Shown here: positions 1 to 3,952 of the stretch, in pieces | How positions within the stretch are numbered: the first letter of the stretch is position 1 | Layout of the letters: every line of letters begins with the position of its first letter | DNA from: Firmicutes bacterium UBA6418 | Lineage (GTDB): Bacteria > Bacillota > Clostridia > Peptostreptococcales > Anaerovoracaceae | Assembly (NCBI GenBank): GCA_002439735.1 | Contig: DJPG01000152.1 | Span: 10,634 to 17,641 of the forward strand | Reading direction: 5' to 3' | Length of the DNA stretch: 7,008 nt | Made by a program: the position numbers and the translations under genes | The notes under the pieces: model-generated | Database searches by the model: none | What the model was told of the DNA's origin: nothing | Seen by the model: the letters and a program-made list of their open reading frames with translations, nothing else

Positions 1-20
1 TTCACCAAGGTGACATCACC

Positions 21-68
21 TTTAGGTTCCATTGCGCGAGCGTGCAGGTTCAAGTCCTGTCGGGCGCA
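21..68 (+). tRNA. 3' fragment of a tRNA-Leu(UAG)-like gene; probable attachment-site remnant
   Basis: Seen: a T-arm GCAGG-TTCAAGT-CCTGT (44-60), acceptor strand CGGGCGC (61-67), discriminator A68 followed by TCA, and a long variable arm (about 33-43), which marks the Leu/Ser class. The anticodon loop would be TTTAGGT (21-27), giving anticodon UAG. The bases before position 21 do not pair with TCCAT (28-32), and there is no D-arm, so the 5' half is missing or replaced. Known: tyrosine recombinases often integrate in tRNA genes and leave a copy of the 3' portion, from the anticodon loop or T-loop to the 3' end, at the far end of the element. Inference: this is such an attachment-site copy. A decayed tRNA pseudogene is the alternative. 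The Leu call is likely but rests on half a molecule. Confidence 0.65.
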
Positions 69-80
69 TCACGAGCATCG

Positions 81-116
81 TATGCCTCTATTCAATAGAA
101 TAGAGGCATATTTTAT
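81..116 (+). terminator. Rho-independent terminator downstream of the tRNA fragment
   Basis: A perfect 13-bp stem (TATGCCTCTATTC at 81-93 with its complement at 98-110) closes on the 4-base loop AATA and is followed by TTTTATACATTTTT. The T-rich tail is only on the + strand side, so it ends transcription coming from the tRNA fragment. Its position right after a tRNA 3' end fits the native tRNA terminator. Confidence 0.8.
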
Positions 117-159
117 ACATTTTTTGAAGCTTTTCTGAAAAATAAAGATCTTACACACA

Positions 160-180
160 GGGGTCCATATAGGAAGCCCC
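160..180. other. Bulged hairpin in gene-free region
   Basis: GGGGTCC (160-166) can pair with GGA (172-174) and CCCC (177-180), leaving a 2-base AG bulge and an ATATA loop. No T-tract follows on either strand, so it is not an ordinary terminator. Function unknown; it may be chance. Confidence 0.25.
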
Positions 181-203
181 AGATCCACACAAATTCCGTC
201 GTT

Positions 204-236
204 GCGGACGCATAGTGACTGAGGTCACTCGTCTGC
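204..236. other. Long imperfect dyad/hairpin
   Basis: GCGGACG (204-210) pairs with CGTCTGC (230-236) with one G-T pair, and AGTGAC (214-219) pairs perfectly with GTCACT (224-229) around a TGAG loop. The two stems stack with a 3-base CAT bulge on one side, giving 13 pairs in all. No T-run follows. It could be a protein-binding dyad, a structured RNA, or part of a transfer or recombination site beside the suspected attachment site. Nothing in the sequence decides among these. Confidence 0.35.
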
Positions 237-290
237 CATATGTGCCTTCCTGCCCGTTTCAAAATTGACGCTGTTGATGATACCGTGTGA

Positions 291-464
291 ATAAATGTGT
301 TTACGGTCAATGTGTGTGCAGGCCAGCATCTCACGGTCCTCGAAATGTTCTACCGATCTGCGCGCCGCTTCGCGTGGATCCGTGTGGGCAAGATCTCGCA
401 GGAAGCGTTCTCTGCATGGAGCAAGGAGTCACAGAAAGAGTTTGCGCCCTGGTCAAAACGGTAG
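291..464 (+). pseudogene. Start-less C-terminal protein fragment, truncated gene remnant
   Basis: This frame is open for 57 codons and ends at TAG 462-464. It reads like real protein, with segments such as LEMFYRSARRFAWIRVGK and ISQEAFSAWSKESQKEFAPW. The two phrases with a Phe followed a few residues later by Trp (AFSAW, EFAPW) resemble the GKIS..EF..W tails I recall from DUF6076-like Firmicutes proteins; that link is a weak memory-based match. No start has a ribosome binding site: GTG 297, GTG 312 and ATG 345 all lack one. A TGA sits just upstream at 288-290. Inference: the 3' remnant of a gene cut by insertion or deletion near the attachment-site region. The other two + frames over the same bases read as low-quality, Arg/Ser/Cys-rich peptides. 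Confidence 0.4.
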
Positions 465-489
465 ATCTATTTATTTTTTATAAAAGGGC

Positions 490-518
490 TTGCACAGAAA
501 ATACATTTGTAGTACGAT
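490..518 (+). promoter_or_regulatory. Candidate sigma-70 type promoter for the regulator/TIR operon
   Basis: TTGCAC (490-495) as -35, a 17-bp spacer, and TACGAT (513-518) as -10 (four of six consensus bases). It would start transcription near 525, giving a short leader before the TTG start at 542. The spacer contains a small dyad, TACATTTGTA (502-511), a plausible binding site for the ribbon-helix-helix product. It is the best-spaced promoter in the stretch before the operon; no transcript evidence exists. Confidence 0.5.
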
Positions 519-525
519 GGTAAAT

Positions 526-535
526 AAAGGGGTGG
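526..535 (+). promoter_or_regulatory. Ribosome binding site fixing the TTG start at 542
   Basis: AAAGGGGTGG lies 6-9 bases before TTG 542. The only other nearby ATG (546) is in another frame, and the next in-frame ATG (605) would cut away the DNA-binding beta strand. The TTG is therefore the likely start. Confidence 0.6.
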
Positions 536-541
536 TGCTGT

Positions 542-733
542 TTGGATGAGCCGCGTTTGGAAATTCCAGTGAAAAAATATACCGGTGAATCTGCCGTCAT
601 TTCCATGCGGTTGCCTCGTGATATGCTGCAGGAAATCGACACGATCGCAGCCGATACGGGTCGGACAAGAAACGAAGTTTTAACGCTCTGTATGGAATTT
701 GCATTAAATCATCTTGATAGAGGTCCTAAATAA
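542..733 (+). CDS. Ribbon-helix-helix (CopG/Arc-like) DNA-binding protein, 63 aa
   Basis: Seen: residues 18-24 (AVISMRL) form the short beta strand expected to enter the DNA major groove. They are followed by helix A (about 26-38), the turn GRTR (40-43) and helix B (about 43-57, NEVLTLCMEFALNHL). This order and the size match the ribbon-helix-helix fold, whose members dimerise and bind operator DNA. The start is a TTG supported by AAAGGGGTGG upstream; the product would begin MDEPRLEIPVKKY. Twenty-one bases separate its stop from the first TIR gene, with no terminator, so it is probably the first gene of that operon. Inference: a repressor or autoregulator of the operon. No toxin gene adjoins it, so a toxin-antitoxin role is not supported, though plasmid or element regulators also use this fold. 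Confidence 0.8.
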   Translation: MDEPRLEIPVKKYTGESAVISMRLPRDMLQEIDTIAADTGRTRNEVLTLCMEFALNHLDRGPK

Positions 734-754
734 AACCGAAAGAGGGAGAAAAGC
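734..754 (+). promoter_or_regulatory. 21-base purine-rich spacer with ribosome binding site, copy 1
   Basis: The spacer between the regulator stop and the first TIR gene is almost all purine and contains AGAGGGAG (741-748), six bases before the ATG. The same length and texture recur before the other two TIR genes. Confidence 0.75.
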
Positions 755-3700
755 ATGGCGATCATTAAGTGTAAAATGTGCGGTGGAGACTTGACCGTCG
801 AAGAAAACAGCCAGATTGCGGTCTGTGAATACTGTGGGACGCAGCAGACCGTTCCGAAGCAGGATAATGAGAAGAAGCTGACGCTGTTTGCACGCGCAAA
901 TCGGCTGCGCTTCGCCTGCGAATTTGACAAGGCAGCAGGCGTTTATGAGTCCATCGTGGCGGAGTTCCCCGAGGAAGCGGAAGCCTATTGGGGGCTTGTG
1001 CTGTGCAAATACGGCATCGAATATGTCGACGACCCGGCGACGGACAAAAAGGTCCCCACCTGCCACCGGTCAAGCTTTGAGAGCGTGCTGGATGACACGA
1101 ACTTTGAGCTGGTCATAGAATATGCCGACGTGGTCACGCGGAAGCTTTACCGCGAGGAAGCCAAAGCTATTGAGGAACTGCGTCGCGGCATTATCGAGGT
1201 TTCCAGCCGTGAAGAACCATATGATATTTTCATCTGCTACAAAGAGACAGATGAGAACGGTCAGCGAACGCTTGATTCCGTTCTGGCACAGGACTTATAT
1301 GATGCATTGACGGAAAAAGGCTACCGGGTATTCTTCTCTCGCATTACATTGGAGGATAAGCTCGGGCAGGAGTACGAGCCGTATATCTTTGCTGCGCTCA
1401 ATTCTGCGCGCGTGATGCTGGTTGTCGGTACAGACTACGAATATTTTAATGCGCCGTGGGTCAAAAACGAGTGGAGCCGGTATTTGCAGCTCATCGCCGC
1501 AGGTCAGAAAAAGGCTCTCATCCCATGCTATAAAAATATAGATGCCTATGATATGCCGAACGAATTTGCAAAGCTGCAAGCGCAGGATCTCGGCAAGGTC
1601 GGCGCGACGCAGGACTTGCTGCGCGGCATTGAAAAGCTGTTCGGCAGGTCTGCATCTGCATCGCAGACTTCGTCAATGCAAACGGCCAGCGCGCCAAACG
1701 TCGATTCTCTGCTGCGCCGCGGTACGCTGTTTTTGGAAGACAACGATTGGACGAATGCTAATGCATATTTTGATAAGGTTTTGGATATTGCGCCGGAGTG
1801 CGGCGCGGCCTATCTGGGAAAATATCTGGTCAAGGTTCAGTGTCGCTCGGCAAAGAACTATGTGGACACGCAGATCAAAAAAATAAAAGCCGCTGCGCCC
1901 AACAAAAAGAATGACGAAGCATGCGAGAAGAACGAGGCGTTTATTGCATCATGCGTCAATAAGTATACAGTTCCGGGATATCTGAGCAAAGAAGATATTG
2001 CAAGCGCGCTGAATTTCCAGCGGGTTTATTGCCGCCGCGCCGACTACTTTGCGCAGGAACGAAGCAAGCTGCAAAGCGCGCTGGATCGTGACAAGGATTT
2101 TGTCCGTGCGGAAAAATTCTCCTCCGGTGAGACAAAAATGCAGTGTGATCTGCTGCGAAAAGGTCTTGCCAATGCGCTGCACGATCTGGAGCAAACGGCC
2201 AAACAGGAGGACGCAGCAGAAAAGCAGCGAGTCACGGACGCTTACCGCGCATTTCTTGTTGCAACAGAGCCAAAGCTTGCGGCGCGCCAAAAAGAGGCGC
2301 TTGCCAAACAGCAGGCCGATGAACAGGAGGCAGAGGCTGCTCGTATTGCACAGGAAAAGCGCGAGGTTGAAAAGCGCCGCGCGCAGAGAGAATACGAACG
2401 CGCGCAGGCAAAGAGACGAAGAATAATCGCGTTCTCGGTTGCTGCGTTGGCAGTTGCGGTTGCGCTGGCGCTGGTCGCGGTGAAAGTGATTATCCCATCG
2501 CAGAACTATGCCAAGGCGGCGCAGCTATGCGAAGCAGGCGATTATGATGCGGCTATTGCGCTCTATGAAAAGCTTGGAGACTACAAAGATGCAGCGGCGC
2601 GGCTATCCCAGGTATCGGCAGAGAAGGAAGAAAGCGAACGTGTGCAGGCATACTCCGACGCGGAGGATATGCTGGCGAGCGGGAACTATACCGGCGCAAT
2701 TGCGGCATTTGAAGCCTTGGGAGATTATCAGGACGCAGCAGAGCGGCTTGTCGATGCAAGGCTGCAAAGTGCTTATGCCGATGCGGTCAAATTGCAGGAG
2801 AGTGGGGACTATGACAGTGCAATCAATGGCTTTACCGAACTTGGAGATTATAAGGACGCTGCCGAGCATCTGAATGCCTGCTTGTATGCAAAGGCAGATA
2901 AGCTGGTACAGGATGGAAGTTATCAAGAGGCGTATCTGGCTTTTGCAGCGCTCGGTGATTATCAGGACGCGGCGGAGCGCAGCAGGGACACAGGAGCAAA
3001 GTATTTTCAGCAGCTGCGGGAGAACTATCCCAGGCCGACCATATCAGCAGGATATCAGCATACCGTTGCATTGCGAAACGATGGAACCTGCCTTGCTACC
3101 CCGTATTTATCCAGTGACGGATATGGTGGTGACTCCGGTCAGTGCAATGTCTCGGACTGGACGGATCTGATATCTGTTGTAGCAGGCTATGCACACACAG
3201 TCGGTCTGCGGGCAGACGGAACAGTCCTTGCAACGACCGTTACAGAATCAAATTTTGATTGTGGGCAGAGCGACGTTTCCGATTGGACGGATATTGTTGC
3301 CGTAGCTGCTGGCACCGCGCATACGTTAGGACTCCGGAAAGATGGAACAGTTGTATCGACAACGTACCGGGCGAACGACTTTATGAACTTTAACAACGGC
3401 CAGTGCAATGTTTCTGATTGGACGGATATCATTGCAATCGATACACTTGGCGGCCATTCCATCGGCTTGAAGGGTGACGGAACCGTTGTCGTTGCCGGCC
3501 AAACTGTTGACGGCGGTTCGAATATTTCCGACTGGGAAAACATTATTGCTATTGCAGACGGAGACACACATATTGTTGGCCTAAGAGCCGATGGCACGGT
3601 CGTTGCGGTTGGTGATAACCAGTACGGAGAATGCAACGTTTCCGATTGGACCGATATTGTTGCCATTGACGCCGAATATGGCTTCACAATCGGTCTAAAA

Positions 3701-3931
3701 TCAGATGGTACCGTTGTCAGCACGGGTGATAACCAATACGGACAATGCAATGTTTCCGACTGGACAGATATTGTTGCTGTTTCCGTCGGCGCATTCTGCA
3801 CAATCGGTCTGCGCTCCGACGGCACGCTGGTTGCCACGGAAATTTTGAACGACGACTTCATATCTGATTTCTTATCTGATCATGGACAAGACAAGGTTTC
3901 CGGCTGGAGCAATATCAAGCTTCCGAATTAA
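755..3931 (+). CDS. Zinc-ribbon/TIR/transmembrane/RCC1 receptor-like protein 1, 1058 aa
   Basis: Seen, in order: zinc ribbon (C6, C9, C24, C27); helical TPR-like region (about 40-150); TIR domain (about 156-300) with YDIFICYKE, GYRVFFSRITLED and WVKNEW motifs; Ser/Ala linker (about 297-314); second TPR-like segment (316-350); charged coiled coil (about 478-556) ending in KRRR; one membrane helix (557-580); four GDY(K/Q)DAA helical repeats (585-747); and seven RCC1 blades (761-1058), each with a GL(R/K)xDGT-type motif. E208 aligns without gaps with the catalytic glutamate of SARM1-type TIR NADases. Known: TIR domains cleave NAD or make signalling nucleotides; RCC1 propellers bind proteins or other ligands. 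Inference: a membrane receptor with the propeller outside and TIR inside. The start is set by AGAGGGAG upstream. NADase activity, topology and ligand are untested, and a scaffold role is possible. Confidence 0.9.
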   Translation: MAIIKCKMCGGDLTVEENSQIAVCEYCGTQQTVPKQDNEKKLTLFARANRLRFACEFDKAAGVYESIVAEFPEEAEAYWGLVLCKYGIEYVDDPATDKKVPTCHRSSFESVLDDTNFELVIEYADVVTRKLYREEAKAIEELRRGIIEVSSREEPYDIFICYKETDENGQRTLDSVLAQDLYDALTEKGYRVFFSRITLEDKLGQEYEPYIFAALNSARVMLVVGTDYEYFNAPWVKNEWSRYLQLIAAGQKKALIPCYKNIDAYDMPNEFAKLQAQDLGKVGATQDLLRGIEKLFGRSASASQTSSMQTASAPNVDSLLRRGTLFLEDNDWTNANAYFDKVLDIAPECGAAYLGKYLVKVQCRSAKNYVDTQIKKIKAAAPNKKNDEACEKNEAFIASCVNKYTVPGYLSKEDIASALNFQRVYCRRADYFAQERSKLQSALDRDKDFVRAEKFSSGETKMQCDLLRKGLANALHDLEQTAKQEDAAEKQRVTDAYRAFLVATEPKLAARQKEALAKQQADEQEAEAARIAQEKREVEKRRAQREYERAQAKRRRIIAFSVAALAVAVALALVAVKVIIPSQNYAKAAQLCEAGDYDAAIALYEKLGDYKDAAARLSQVSAEKEESERVQAYSDAEDMLASGNYTGAIAAFEALGDYQDAAERLVDARLQSAYADAVKLQESGDYDSAINGFTELGDYKDAAEHLNACLYAKADKLVQDGSYQEAYLAFAALGDYQDAAERSRDTGAKYFQQLRENYPRPTISAGYQHTVALRNDGTCLATPYLSSDGYGGDSGQCNVSDWTDLISVVAGYAHTVGLRADGTVLATTVTESNFDCGQSDVSDWTDIVAVAAGTAHTLGLRKDGTVVSTTYRANDFMNFNNGQCNVSDWTDIIAIDTLGGHSIGLKGDGTVVVAGQTVDGGSNISDWENIIAIADGDTHIVGLRADGTVVAVGDNQYGECNVSDWTDIVAIDAEYGFTIGLKSDGTVVSTGDNQYGQCNVSDWTDIVAVSVGAFCTIGLRSDGTLVATEILNDDFISDFLSDHGQDKVSGWSNIKLPN
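2507..2995 (+). repeat. Four TPR/SEL1-like repeats of protein 1
   Basis: Residues 585-747 contain four units of the pattern YA.A..L...GDY..A...F..LGDY.DAAER, with the G-[DNS]-Y marks at Y597, Y645, Y686 and Y723. The spacings are 48, 41 and 37 residues; the first unit carries a charged insertion (SAEKEESER). They directly follow the membrane helix, so they would form a helical stalk between membrane and propeller. The neighbouring paralog has three units. Confidence 0.75.
3035..3928 (+). repeat. Seven RCC1 repeats of protein 1 with irregular loops
   Basis: The frame encodes seven RCC1 blades, recognised by VALRNDGT, VGLRADGT, LGLRKDGT, IGLKGDGT, VGLRADGT, IGLKSDGT and IGLRSDGT. Blades 5 and 6 have the basic 38-residue (114-base) period and are close at DNA level (compare 3614 onward with 3728 onward). 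Blades 1, 2, 3 and 7 carry extra loop residues (for example PYLSSDGYGGDS, TYRANDFMNFN, EILNDDFISDFLSD). The C-terminal strand WSNIKLP probably closes the ring with the N-terminal strand TISAGYQHTVAL. Confidence 0.85.
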
Positions 3932-3952
3932 GAGAAAAAGAGGGAGAGAAGA
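3932..3952 (+). promoter_or_regulatory. 21-base purine-rich spacer with ribosome binding site, copy 2
   Basis: The spacer between the two large genes is entirely purine and contains AGGGAGAG (3941-3948), four bases before the ATG. There is no hairpin or terminator, so translation of the second gene likely uses the same transcript. Confidence 0.75.

Noticed and set aside
1..27. Group I intron interrupting a tRNA-Leu anticodon loop
   Set aside because: Such introns end in G before the 3' exon; here the preceding base is C, and no intron core pairing is visible in the few bases available.
1..68. Complete tRNA at the left edge
   Set aside because: Bases 16-20 do not pair with 28-32 and no D-arm is present. 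Alternative anticodon placements (GAC at 12-14, CCA within 28-34) also fail to form a stem.
287..523. Two other + strand open frames over the remnant (about 62-78 codons)
   Set aside because: Both are rich in Cys/Arg/Ser, lack ribosome binding sites and show no domain; the third frame (291-464) is the more protein-like one.
542..733. Toxin-antitoxin pair
   Set aside because: The ribbon-helix-helix protein has no small toxin gene beside it; the next gene is the large TIR protein.
3187..3861. Minus-strand open frame (about 224 codons) with repeated SVQSETLH-like phrases
   Set aside because: The repeats are the mirror of the RCC1 codons on the + strand; an antisense shadow of a repeat array.
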